From Acidilobaceae archaeon (lineage in GTDB: Archaea; Thermoproteota; Thermoprotei_A; Sulfolobales; Acidilobaceae), in NCBI GenBank assembly GCA_026985385.1, contig JALSQM010000083.1, forward strand, positions 1-10,861: DNA of 10,861 bases. Reading direction: 5' to 3'. Below, piece after piece: positions 1 to 6,540 of the stretch; position 1 is the stretch's first letter, and every line of letters starts with the position of its first letter. Under the pieces are notes generated by a model. That model worked only from the letters and a program-made list of their open reading frames with translations, made no database searches and was not told the DNA's origin. A program made the translations under genes and the position numbers.

Positions 1-360
1 CCTCCTAGCCCTGAGTAGGAGCCACTCCAAGCCCTCCCTGATGGCCTCGCACCTCCCCCGGGGCCTGCCCAGCAGGAGCCCCCGAATCAAGTTCATGACC
101 TCCCTCTCCCAGGATCCCGGCTCCACGCACGTCGAGTCAACGATGACCGTGACGGGGGGCCTGGGGGGCCCTAGCAGCACGCCGGCGGCAGCCGCGGTGG
201 GCTCCGCCGTCAAGGCAGCGGCGAGCGCCCTAGCCACTACGTCGAGCCGGCCCGAGGGGCCAGCGTAACCCCTAGCTGGCCAGTCCGGGGAGGTCCTAGC
301 GGTGGGGCTCACCACTATGTAGAGGGCCGTAGCACCCTCTAGGGGGTCGGCGGGGCTCAA
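1..360 (-). CDS. trmY: tRNA (pseudouridine-54-N1)-methyltransferase TrmY, N-terminal part, cut by window edge
   Basis: The visible 120 codons encode the N-terminal part of a protein of about 200 residues; the C-terminus lies beyond position 1. TrmY is a SPOUT-family enzyme that methylates N1 of pseudouridine 54 in the T-loop of archaeal tRNAs using S-adenosylmethionine. Recognition rests on a beta-strand LYIVVSPTARTSPDW near residue 15, then a GPSGRLDVVARALAAAL segment and a hydrophobic strand followed by LLGPPRPPVTVIV; this order matches the TrmY family. The SAM-binding knot would be in the missing half. I chose the TTG at 360, with a GGGGGAG stretch just upstream; the GTG at 372 is an alternative. 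The gene starts 15 nt after the stop of the upstream membrane-protein gene, so co-transcription is likely. Its cofactor is made by the AdoMet synthetase at the other end of the window, but that linkage may be coincidental. Confidence 0.8.
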   Translation of the reverse strand, partial: MSPADPLEGATALYIVVSPTARTSPDWPARGYAGPSGRLDVVARALAAALTAEPTAAAAGVLLGPPRPPVTVIVDSTCVEPGSWEREVMNLIRGLLLGRPRGRCEAIREGLEWLLLRARR

Positions 361-375
361 GGCTCCCCCCACGCC

Positions 376-1518
376 TCAGGCGAAGAACGCCTCGAGGTGC
401 CACGTGGTGGTCCATAGTGCTAGGCTCCACGCAAGCGCTGTTAGCACCGCTAGCCCTACAGCATCAACCGGGCGGCCGCGAGCCAGGGCCGCTATGGCGG
501 GGAATGCCCCTAGGAGCAGGCGTGGGGCCGACGCCGCCGGCACCCCGGTAACGCTGGCGGCGACGAGTATAACCGCCAGGCTCCAGCCGGCCTCCACGGC
601 TCTCTTCTCACGTACTAGGAGCGCGAGCCCCGCTAGGTAGGGGGCGTAGAACAAGGCGTTCCTAGCGACCCACACCCACCCCCTGATAGCCCAGGCCCCG
701 AGGTGCCAGGTCTGACCGGTAAACCAGGAACCCAGGAGCCACCGGGCCTGCGAGTAGAAGGGGACGCCGAGGCCCGCGTCCCAGGCCCCCTCAGCTCTGA
801 GGTACTCGAGGGGGTCTCCATAGTAGTGTAGGCCCACGAGGGCGGCCGCCAGAAGGGGTGCCGAGGCCGCTGCTCCAAGGTAGAGGGCCCCCCTCCTCCT
901 CCCCGAGGCCAGGGCCCCCAGGGCGGCCCCGGCCGCTGGCACCCACGCCTGGTACCTGGCCAGGCCCGCTAGGCCTAGGCTTAGGGCGGCCCAGCCCCAC
1001 CTGCCCCTGAGGGCGAGGTAGAGTGAGAGGGCCTCGAGGGGTAGTGAGAGAGCCTCCGTGTAGGGAGCAGTCGTGTAGAGGGCTACCGTGGGGATTAGGA
1101 GCACCGCCGCCAGCCCCGCGGGCCCGTAGAGGAGGCATAGGAGCGGCGCCAGGGCTAGGCTGGCGGCGTTGGCTACTAGTAGCGCGGAGGCCCAGGCGGG
1201 GAGGCCTAGGTGCGCCACAGCGGCTATGAGGGATGGCATGAGGGGCGCTATGGTGGCGTCCCCCGGCGCCCGGTAACCCTTAAGGGAGACCTCGATGACG
1301 CGGGCGCCGTCCCACTTGTAAGCGAGCACCCTAAGACCTTGGAGCCAAGCGGGCGCTCCAGCCCATGCCGCCGCGGCCAGGAGTACGGCGGTCTTCACGG
1401 CTATGAGCATAGCGAGCCCCAGGAGGCACAGCCGCTTATCAGGCCCGGCCGCCGCGGCAGTGTAGGGGCCAGTGGCGGGTACTCCCGACACCGAGCCCCA
1501 GCGATGAGGAGAAGGCAT
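376..1518 (-). CDS. PIG-V-like GT-C membrane glycosyltransferase
   Basis: A 380-residue, strongly hydrophobic polytopic membrane protein with, by eye, about nine or ten transmembrane segments from residue 30 onward. Its layout resembles PIG-V-like enzymes, GT-C glycosyltransferases that transfer mannose from a polyprenyl-phosphate sugar on the outer face of the membrane. After the first membrane segment comes YKWDGARVIEVSLKGY (about 67-82), matching the family's WDG...GY luminal motif with D70 as the likely catalytic acid. It is followed by APYTEALSLPLEALSLYLALRGRW (about 151-174) and a later APRLLLGAFP segment (about 331-340), all typical positions in the family. Start ATG at 1518 has a GGGGG stretch 12 nt upstream; the GTG at codon 10 is possible. 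It lies 36 nt behind the kinase gene. A role in glycosylating surface proteins or lipids is inferred. Acceptor and donor cannot be read from the sequence. Confidence 0.65.
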   Translation of the reverse strand: MPSPHRWGSVSGVPATGPYTAAAAGPDKRLCLLGLAMLIAVKTAVLLAAAAWAGAPAWLQGLRVLAYKWDGARVIEVSLKGYRAPGDATIAPLMPSLIAAVAHLGLPAWASALLVANAASLALAPLLCLLYGPAGLAAVLLIPTVALYTTAPYTEALSLPLEALSLYLALRGRWGWAALSLGLAGLARYQAWVPAAGAALGALASGRRRGALYLGAAASAPLLAAALVGLHYYGDPLEYLRAEGAWDAGLGVPFYSQARWLLGSWFTGQTWHLGAWAIRGWVWVARNALFYAPYLAGLALLVREKRAVEAGWSLAVILVAASVTGVPAASAPRLLLGAFPAIAALARGRPVDAVGLAVLTALAWSLALWTTTWHLEAFFA

Positions 1519-1554
1519 TTGGCGTAGGCCCCCGCTGCAACCCGGCCGCCAAGC

Positions 1555-3075
1555 CTATACTGAGAGGAGGCTCCTAGCATAGTAGTCTATGGCGTCCCTA
1601 GGCCTGAGCCTCGTGTCCAAGGTTAGGGCCCTCCGGAGAGCGCTCCGGAGGGGCTCCTTTATGGGCGCCGTTGTCTCGGCTATGCACTCCTCATAGCTCC
1701 CCCTAACCCTCTCGACTACACCCCCGCCGCCGATGGCCCCCCTCGCCATGGCGGCTACTGCGGCCTCCACAGCGCTTATGTAGCGGGCGGCCGCGGGATC
1801 CTTCCTCCTCAGGGCTTCAAGGGCCTCCCTGGGAGGGGGCCTCCGGGCGAGGGTGGAGAGCATCATCAGGTTTAGCACCCAGATGCAGTAAGAGGGGGCG
1901 CCCCGCGCCACCCTGTAGAGCAGGGCTGCCAGGTTGAATACGTCACTCGACAAGGTGGCCCTGCGGCCCCTCGACGCTACGAGTAGGGGGTCACTATACT
2001 CCGGCGTGAAGAGGTCTACGAGGAAGCCGCTGTCAACCCTGTTATACCCCGTGAAGTCGGAGAGCTTCAGGAGGGGGACGCCCTCAAGCCTCTTGTAGAG
2101 GATGTTAGCGGGTTTCAGGTCGAAGTGGGCAACACCGACGGCGTGCGCGAGCGCTAGGGCGCCGCCCACCTGCTTGGCCACGGCCTCCAGGATCTCGTCC
2201 CTAGGCTCCTCGGCCTCTAGCCTCTCAAGGTCTCCATCCGCCAGCTCCATCGCTAGGAAGGGTGGGTGGTAGAGGTAATCCTCGACGCTCCCATACTCGA
2301 GCTTGGGGGCGTGTATCGCGTATACCCTCAGGATGTTCATCCTCCTCTCCTCGAGTAGGCCCGCTAGATCCCTCGGGTACCCGAGCATGTCGAGGTTGCG
2401 CTCCAGGATCCTCCTATCGATTGCAGAGAGCCTCGCCAGCACCTGGCCCTCGGATACCATCCTGTAGACTACTAGCCTCGCGCCTCCCCCCTCCCCAGGC
2501 TTTATCCGCGGGATCTTCAGGGCTACAGGCTCCCCCCAGGGAGCCTCCGCCTTTAGGATGTAGCTGAACGCCCCCTTCTCGCTGAGTATGCCCACAACCT
2601 TGAAGCCGCCGAGTTCGAGGCCGACCCAGCCCTCGGGCGGGGGCGGTCTAACCTCCCGGGGCCTAGCGGCTCCGAGGGCCTCGCGTATACTCTCCGGTAG
2701 CGAGTCCACCGGTGCTTCCCATATATCGACTACACCCGTCTCTCCAATGTCCTCGAGTACCTCTAACGCCTTCCTGCCGTATATGACGCCCTCACGAGTC
2801 TCCCCGACAACGCCAACGATCACGCCCTTGTAGGCGTATATCCTATACTCGCCCCCGGGGCCCTCGACCTTCACCCTCACGAGACTACTGGGATCCCCGG
2901 AGAGCTCTGAGAGCCTGGCTAGGAGGCCGCTTAACCCCTCAGCTTTGACTCGGGCCTTAAGTCTACCGTTAATTAGGATTGACAGCTCTACATCCTGGCT
3001 TGCGAGCTCCCTGCTCAGATCATCTATGTTCGACGCTATGGCCACTCTAGCCTCGTCGCCCAACCCACTCACCAT
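1555..3075 (-). CDS. Hanks-type Ser/Thr protein kinase with extra N-terminal domain and atypical motifs
   Basis: A 506-residue soluble protein. The kinase fold spans about 150-506. The beta-3 lysine is in VALKIPR (K187). A likely helix-C glutamate is E209, the catalytic loop is HFDLKPANIL (D319, N324), the metal-binding site is SDFTG (D340), TPE lies at about 357-359, and the helix-F aspartate is D378 in SSDVFNLAALLY. Catalytic residues are kept, so it is probably active, but HRD is HFD (non-RD) and DFG is DFT. The glycine-rich loop is poorly conserved, and a segment at about 395-470 is longer than in standard kinases. Residues 1-150 form a separate alpha/beta region, ending in a proline-rich linker (about 138-148), that I cannot assign firmly. 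No transmembrane segment is seen, so it is cytoplasmic. ATG 3075 abuts a hairpin. A TTG at 3063, five nt after a GGTGA, may be the real start. It follows the FHA gene by 49 nt and probably phosphorylates the FHA/vWA partners (inference). Confidence 0.85.
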   Translation of the reverse strand: MVSGLGDEARVAIASNIDDLSRELASQDVELSILINGRLKARVKAEGLSGLLARLSELSGDPSSLVRVKVEGPGGEYRIYAYKGVIVGVVGETREGVIYGRKALEVLEDIGETGVVDIWEAPVDSLPESIREALGAARPREVRPPPPEGWVGLELGGFKVVGILSEKGAFSYILKAEAPWGEPVALKIPRIKPGEGGGARLVVYRMVSEGQVLARLSAIDRRILERNLDMLGYPRDLAGLLEERRMNILRVYAIHAPKLEYGSVEDYLYHPPFLAMELADGDLERLEAEEPRDEILEAVAKQVGGALALAHAVGVAHFDLKPANILYKRLEGVPLLKLSDFTGYNRVDSGFLVDLFTPEYSDPLLVASRGRRATLSSDVFNLAALLYRVARGAPSYCIWVLNLMMLSTLARRPPPREALEALRRKDPAAARYISAVEAAVAAMARGAIGGGGVVERVRGSYEECIAETTAPIKEPLRSALRRALTLDTRLRPRDAIDYYARSLLSV

Positions 3076-3076
3076 A

Positions 3077-3112
3077 CCCGGAGCCGGGTTCCGGGCGGGG
3101 CCGAGGGCCCCG
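3077..3112 (-). promoter_or_regulatory. Two tandem GC-rich hairpins between FHA and kinase genes
   Basis: In the 49-nt gap between the FHA stop and the kinase start there are two perfect inverted repeats. One has arms 3096-3102 and 3106-3112 (CGGGGCC/GGCCCCG, loop GAG). The other has arms 3077-3082 and 3090-3095 (CCCGGA/TCCGGG, 7-nt loop) and ends one base from the kinase ATG. In mRNA they would be very stable and would leave little free Shine-Dalgarno sequence for that ATG. They may set the FHA-to-kinase expression ratio or be a processing site. No U-run follows, so they are not obvious terminators. Function is inferred. Confidence 0.4.
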
Positions 3113-3124
3113 GGCCCAGCTTAG

Positions 3125-3466
3125 CTATTTCCTAGCCCCACCCGACTCCTCGTCGCTTAGGGGTTTTAGCTCTAGAACAGTGGTTCCAACGAGAATCTCC
3201 AATCCTTCGTTGGGTATGGGGATGGGCCCCTTGCTCCTTATGTCTTCCCCCTTAACGTAGGTTCCATTCCTACTACCTAGATCCTGGAGGTACCATCTAC
3301 CCTCATGAAAGGATATCTTGGCGTGGCGCCTGGACACGAGTCTATCAGGCAGCAGTATGTGGGCATCCGGGCTCCTGCCGAGTAGGTAGGTTCCCGGCTC
3401 TAGGACTAGCTCCTTCCACCCCGGCTCGAAGAGGCTCCTCTTCACGCGTACCACGAGTTTAGACAC
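3125..3466 (-). CDS. Small stand-alone FHA-domain phosphothreonine-binding protein
   Basis: A 113-residue protein that is essentially one forkhead-associated domain, which binds phosphothreonine peptides. All signature positions are present: GRS at about 30-32 (R31), SRRHA at 45-49 (S45, H48), and DLGSRNGTYV at about 62-71 (N67, G68, T69). A short charged tail follows the last strand. It lacks the N-terminal zinc-binding region of Sulfolobus ArnA, the FHA repressor of archaellum genes, so it is a minimal version or a different adaptor. The GTG start at 3466 is supported by GGAGGGGTGG ending 8 nt upstream. It sits between the vWA gene (103-nt gap) and the kinase gene (49-nt gap). The simplest reading is an adaptor that docks on sites phosphorylated by the neighbouring kinase, possibly on the vWA protein; this role is inferred from context. 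Confidence 0.88.
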   Translation of the reverse strand: MSKLVVRVKRSLFEPGWKELVLEPGTYLLGRSPDAHILLPDRLVSRRHAKISFHEGRWYLQDLGSRNGTYVKGEDIRSKGPIPIPNEGLEILVGTTVLELKPLSDEESGGARK

Positions 3467-3487
3467 GACTCAGACCACCCCTCCCTC

Positions 3488-3525
3488 GGCCCTCCGGGCC
3501 CCTTAGCCGTAGGCTAGCTTATTAG
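3488..3525 (-). promoter_or_regulatory. Possible weak promoter and small hairpins upstream of FHA gene
   Basis: The 103-nt gap between the vWA stop and the FHA start holds an AT-rich stretch CTAATAAGC (minus strand, 3517-3525). It is centred about 55 nt from the GTG start and could act as a TATA box giving a leader of about 30 nt. It also holds two short perfect hairpins: TAGCC/GGCTA (3504-3508 with 3512-3516) and GGCCC/GGGCC (3488-3492 with 3496-3500). Five-bp stems are common by chance in such GC-rich DNA. Read-through from the vWA promoter is equally possible. Confidence 0.25.
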
Positions 3526-3569
3526 ATGAAACGTGTGAGGGCCATGGTAGTCCCGGCTTACCCACTGTT

Positions 3570-4802
3570 CTACTCCTCGCCCTTCGAGATCTTATGGGCT
3601 AGGCTGGCCGCCCGGCGTGTCGCCTCCTCAACCTCTCCTCTCTCCAGCATCTCTAGTATGTCAACAGTCTTCTCGCGGAGGTTGAGGTCTCCCAGGCTAA
3701 GGGTGCCCTCAGCGATTACCCTGAGATACTCTACTGCGCGCCTGTAGTCGCGGCTCTTAATGGCCTCCTTGAGGCCCACGCTAGCCCTCATGAGGCCCAC
3801 CTTGTACTTAACGAATTCATCCACAACCCTAGCCCTGGGCCTGACGGGCAGCTTGAGTGGGGGGCTCTCAGCGCTCTCGACGGGTAGGCCCCTGGCCTGG
3901 TCTATGTACTTCACCTTAACCGTTATGGTGGCCTCAGCGTTCTCCGAGGCACTCTCGGGGGCCTTGAGGGATCCCCCGATGTCCACGACCTCGCCGCTGC
4001 TGAGGTACCCTACGTCGATTATTGTTTGTCCATCGATCCTCCTATGCTTCCTGCCGTAGACGTTCACCTCTAGCCACTGGGGGTGGCGTATTATCAGTTG
4101 GAGGTTCTTCGCGACGACCTGAGCCGCCTTCATGGCCTCCTGTGCGATGAACTTATCTAGCTCTAATAGGTCGCTTATGTGTTCTAGGTTCCCATTCGTA
4201 GCCTCCACTATGTCTAGGAGGAGCCTCTCATTATACTCCTTGCCGATACCTATGGCCACTATGGGTATCTCCTCCTCGCCTAGGGCCTTGTAGAGCTTGT
4301 CGAGTATCTTCTCGGGCTTCTTCTCGCCCACGGTCGGCTGTCCGTCGGTTAGGAATATTATCCTGGCTATGCCACCCTTGCTGGCCATCTCCTTGGCTGT
4401 GGCCACGCTGGCCTCGAGGGCCTCAGCTATATTCGTTCCGGGGCATAGCTTTAGCCTAGCGACGACCCTCTTAGCCTCCAGTATGTCATCGCCGCTCTCT
4501 ATGGTCTTAGGCCCGTAGACCACGTTCGCCCTCCTACAGAAGGCTATGAGTGCTATAGAGTCCCCGGGCTCGAGTTTATCGAGGAGGTTTATGAGCGCGT
4601 ACTTAGCGAAGAATATCCTCTCACCGTCCATGGAGGGGCTCACGTCCAGGGCTACCGCCAGCGCGAGCCTCTGCCTCGTGGTTGCTAGGCTAACAACGCG
4701 TGCCAGGAACTCGGCCTCACCTCCCGGGGTCAGGGCGTCGCTGGCGACGCTGAACTCCACCCTAACCTGCTGGAGAGGATCCCCAATACTCGTTGAAGGC
4801 AT
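3570..4802 (-). CDS. von Willebrand factor A (vWA) domain protein, ArnB-like
   Basis: A protein of about 410 residues with no signal peptide or transmembrane segment, hence cytoplasmic. Numbered from the first possible start at 4808, an N-terminal beta region (about 12-45) precedes a vWA domain (about 47-225). Its metal-ion-dependent adhesion site is complete: DVSPSM (D55, S57, S59), T125 in CPGTNI, and D155 in FLTDGQPT. A beta-sandwich-like region (about 235-325) and a helical C-terminus (about 328-412) follow. The order resembles Sulfolobus ArnB, which pairs with the FHA protein ArnA and is a kinase target, and here too an FHA gene and a kinase gene follow. Starts GTG 4808, ATG 4805 and ATG 4802 are consecutive. 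The GGAGG ending at 4811 is 8 nt from ATG 4802 and 5 nt from ATG 4805, so one of these is preferred. The gene is divergent from pyrG and leads the cluster. The precise pathway is inferred. Confidence 0.85.
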   Translation of the reverse strand: MPSTSIGDPLQQVRVEFSVASDALTPGGEAEFLARVVSLATTRQRLALAVALDVSPSMDGERIFFAKYALINLLDKLEPGDSIALIAFCRRANVVYGPKTIESGDDILEAKRVVARLKLCPGTNIAEALEASVATAKEMASKGGIARIIFLTDGQPTVGEKKPEKILDKLYKALGEEEIPIVAIGIGKEYNERLLLDIVEATNGNLEHISDLLELDKFIAQEAMKAAQVVAKNLQLIIRHPQWLEVNVYGRKHRRIDGQTIIDVGYLSSGEVVDIGGSLKAPESASENAEATITVKVKYIDQARGLPVESAESPPLKLPVRPRARVVDEFVKYKVGLMRASVGLKEAIKSRDYRRAVEYLRVIAEGTLSLGDLNLREKTVDILEMLERGEVEEATRRAASLAHKISKGEE

Positions 4803-4817
4803 CATCACCCCCTCCGG

Positions 4818-4835
4818 GGCAAACCCCCGTTTGCC
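4818..4835 (-). promoter_or_regulatory. Perfect stem-loop in the vWA gene leader
   Basis: GGCAAAC (4818-4824) and GTTTGCC (4829-4835) form a perfect 7-bp stem with a 4-base loop. It lies just upstream of the GGAGG ribosome-binding site (4811-4815) of the vWA gene and beside a CACGTG palindrome (4835-4840). If transcription starts near 4835, as the upstream TATA-like element suggests, the hairpin would be the very 5' end of the mRNA. It could then protect the message or modulate ribosome access. The structure is seen directly; its function is inferred. Confidence 0.4.
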
Positions 4836-4856
4836 ACGTGTGCTTGAGTCTACTGG

Positions 4857-4890
4857 GTTAAGTACTTACAGTGAGCCCTAAATAGTACTT
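4857..4890. promoter_or_regulatory. Divergent promoter region between vWA gene and pyrG with two AGTACT palindromes
   Basis: For pyrG (plus strand) CTAAATAGT at 4879-4887 is a credible TATA box. A start about 26-28 nt further falls on the GTG at 4912, implying a leaderless mRNA. For the vWA gene (minus strand) the AT-rich block TAAGTACTTAAC (4857-4868) lies 55-60 nt from the start codon and may serve as its TATA element. The block contains a perfect 10-bp palindrome, TAAGTACTTA (4859-4868). A second AGTACTT (4884-4890) is offset by 23 bp, about two helical turns, and overlaps the pyrG TATA box. This could be an operator pair for one regulator of both genes, but that is inferred. Confidence 0.5.
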
Positions 4891-4911
4891 CCTGAGGGCA
4901 GGTGTGCCTCA

Positions 4912-6540
4912 GTGGGAGGGGGGGTCAAATACATATTCGTGACTGGGGGAGTTCTCTCCAGTCTGGGTAAGGGTATCGTAACGGCTAGCCTGGGGCTCCT
5001 CTTCAAGTTGAGGGGCTTCAGTGTTGGAGCCGTTAAGATAGACCCCTACATAAACGTGGACGCTGGCACTATGAACCCCTACATGCACGGGGAGGTATAC
5101 GTAACCGAGGACGGCGGGGAGACCGATCTAGACTTAGGGCACTACGAGAGGTTCCTCCACACCACGCTCAGCAGGAAGCATAACATAACGACGGGCCAGG
5201 TCTATAAGGCTGTCATCGAGAGGGAGAGGAGGGGCGACTACCTCGGCCAGACGGTCCAGATAATACCCCATATAACAGACGAGATCAAGTCTAGGATACG
5301 GAGTGTAGCGAGGGAGACGGGCGTCGACATACTTCTAGTCGAGATCGGGGGCACGGTGGGCGACATAGAGGGTCTACCCTTCCTCGAGGCCGCCAGGCAG
5401 ATGAGGCTCGAGGAGGGCGTCGAGAACACGTTCTTCGTACACGTAGCGCTGGCCCCCGTCCTATCAACTACTGGCGAGCAGAAGACGAAGCCCGTCCAAC
5501 ATAGTGTAAACGAGCTCAGGCGCATAGGCATACAGCCCGACGCAATCGTTGTAAGAACCAGTAGACCCCTGGAGGAGGAGGCTAGGAGGAAGATAGCGCT
5601 CTTCGCCACCCTCCCACCCGAGGCCGTGGTGAGCGACCACGACGTCGAGACCATATACATGGTACCACTCCTCCTCGAGGAGCAGGGGCTTCCATCCTAT
5701 ATCTCGAGGCACCTCAGGCTACCCGAGAGAAGGCCCGACCTAGGCCCGTGGAGGGATTTCGTCGAGAGACTCTTAAACGCCTCTAAGAGGGTCGAGGTGG
5801 CCATGATTGGGAAGTACACGAAGCTCCACGACAGCTACCTCAGCATTATAGAGGCCCTCAACCACGCGGGAGCCAGGCTCGGGGTTAAACCCGTTCTACG
5901 CTGGGTCGAGGCAACGGATATCGAGGAGGGGAGGGTGAGCGTTGATGATGCACTCGAAGGTGTAGACGCCGCAATAGTGCTACCGGGATTCGGGGCCCGG
6001 GGAGTCGAGGGCAAGATAGAGGCCATCAGGTACCTACGCGAGAACAAGGTACCCATGCTGGGCATATGCTTCGGCATGCAGCTGGCCGTAGTGGAGTACG
6101 CCAGGAACGTCGCGGGCCTCGAGGGGGCTCACACTACCGAGGTCAACCCTAAGACGCCGCACCCCGTGATCGACCTACTGCCCGAGCAGAGGGGGGTCAG
6201 GGAGCTGGGGGGCACAATGAGGCTCGGCGCGAGGCCTGTAAGGCTCGTCGAGGGGACCCTGGCACACAGGCTCTACGGGGTAACCCTCGTGTATGAGAGG
6301 CACAGGCATAGATACGAGGTCAACAGGGACTACTACGACGTGCTACAGGAGGCGGGCCTCGTATTCTCCGGCTGGAGCCCCGAGGGGCTGGTGGAGGTGA
6401 TAGAGCTGCCCCGGAGGGAGCACCCCTTCTACTTGGCGACTCAGTTCCACCCAGAGTTCAAGAGTAGGCCCCTCGACCCGAGGCCCCCCTTCCTAGGGCT
6501 CCTCGCCGCCGCAAGCGGCTCTGAGCCCCTCGGGGTCTAG
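4912..6540 (+). CDS. pyrG: CTP synthase (glutamine-hydrolysing)
   Basis: A 542-residue, full-length cytoplasmic CTP synthase. It converts UTP to CTP with ATP and glutamine in the last step of pyrimidine nucleotide synthesis. The N-terminal synthetase domain (about 1-275) has the P-loop SSLGKG (16-21), KIDPYINVDAGTMNPYMHGEVYV (42-64) and GGTVGDIEGLPFLEA (146-160). The C-terminal class I glutaminase domain (about 293-535) has the oxyanion PGFG (358-361), the nucleophile in GICFGMQ (C386) and the H513/E515 pair in QFHPEF. All catalytic residues are present. The start is GTG at 4912. Family members usually begin right at the KYIFVTGG segment, which fits. No Shine-Dalgarno precedes it, and the TATA box at 4879-4887 places the transcript start on the codon, so it is probably leaderless. 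The last 48 nt overlap the convergent regulator gene. Confidence 0.97.
   Translation: MGGGVKYIFVTGGVLSSLGKGIVTASLGLLFKLRGFSVGAVKIDPYINVDAGTMNPYMHGEVYVTEDGGETDLDLGHYERFLHTTLSRKHNITTGQVYKAVIERERRGDYLGQTVQIIPHITDEIKSRIRSVARETGVDILLVEIGGTVGDIEGLPFLEAARQMRLEEGVENTFFVHVALAPVLSTTGEQKTKPVQHSVNELRRIGIQPDAIVVRTSRPLEEEARRKIALFATLPPEAVVSDHDVETIYMVPLLLEEQGLPSYISRHLRLPERRPDLGPWRDFVERLLNASKRVEVAMIGKYTKLHDSYLSIIEALNHAGARLGVKPVLRWVEATDIEEGRVSVDDALEGVDAAIVLPGFGARGVEGKIEAIRYLRENKVPMLGICFGMQLAVVEYARNVAGLEGAHTTEVNPKTPHPVIDLLPEQRGVRELGGTMRLGARPVRLVEGTLAHRLYGVTLVYERHRHRYEVNRDYYDVLQEAGLVFSGWSPEGLVEVIELPRREHPFYLATQFHPEFKSRPLDPRPPFLGLLAAASGSEPLGV

Noticed and set aside
41..268. Plus-strand open frame at the left edge
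   Set aside because: The minus strand here encodes clear TrmY motifs continuously to the edge; the plus frame is a shadow.
1210..1527. Plus-strand open frame of about 105 codons opposite the membrane-protein gene
   Set aside because: Low-complexity Arg/Gly/Pro-rich translation with no recognisable domain; it mirrors the codon bias of the well-supported minus-strand gene.
3096..3112. Hairpin read as an intrinsic transcription terminator
   Set aside because: No U-run follows on the minus strand, and archaeal termination depends mainly on U-tracts; the kinase gene starts immediately after.
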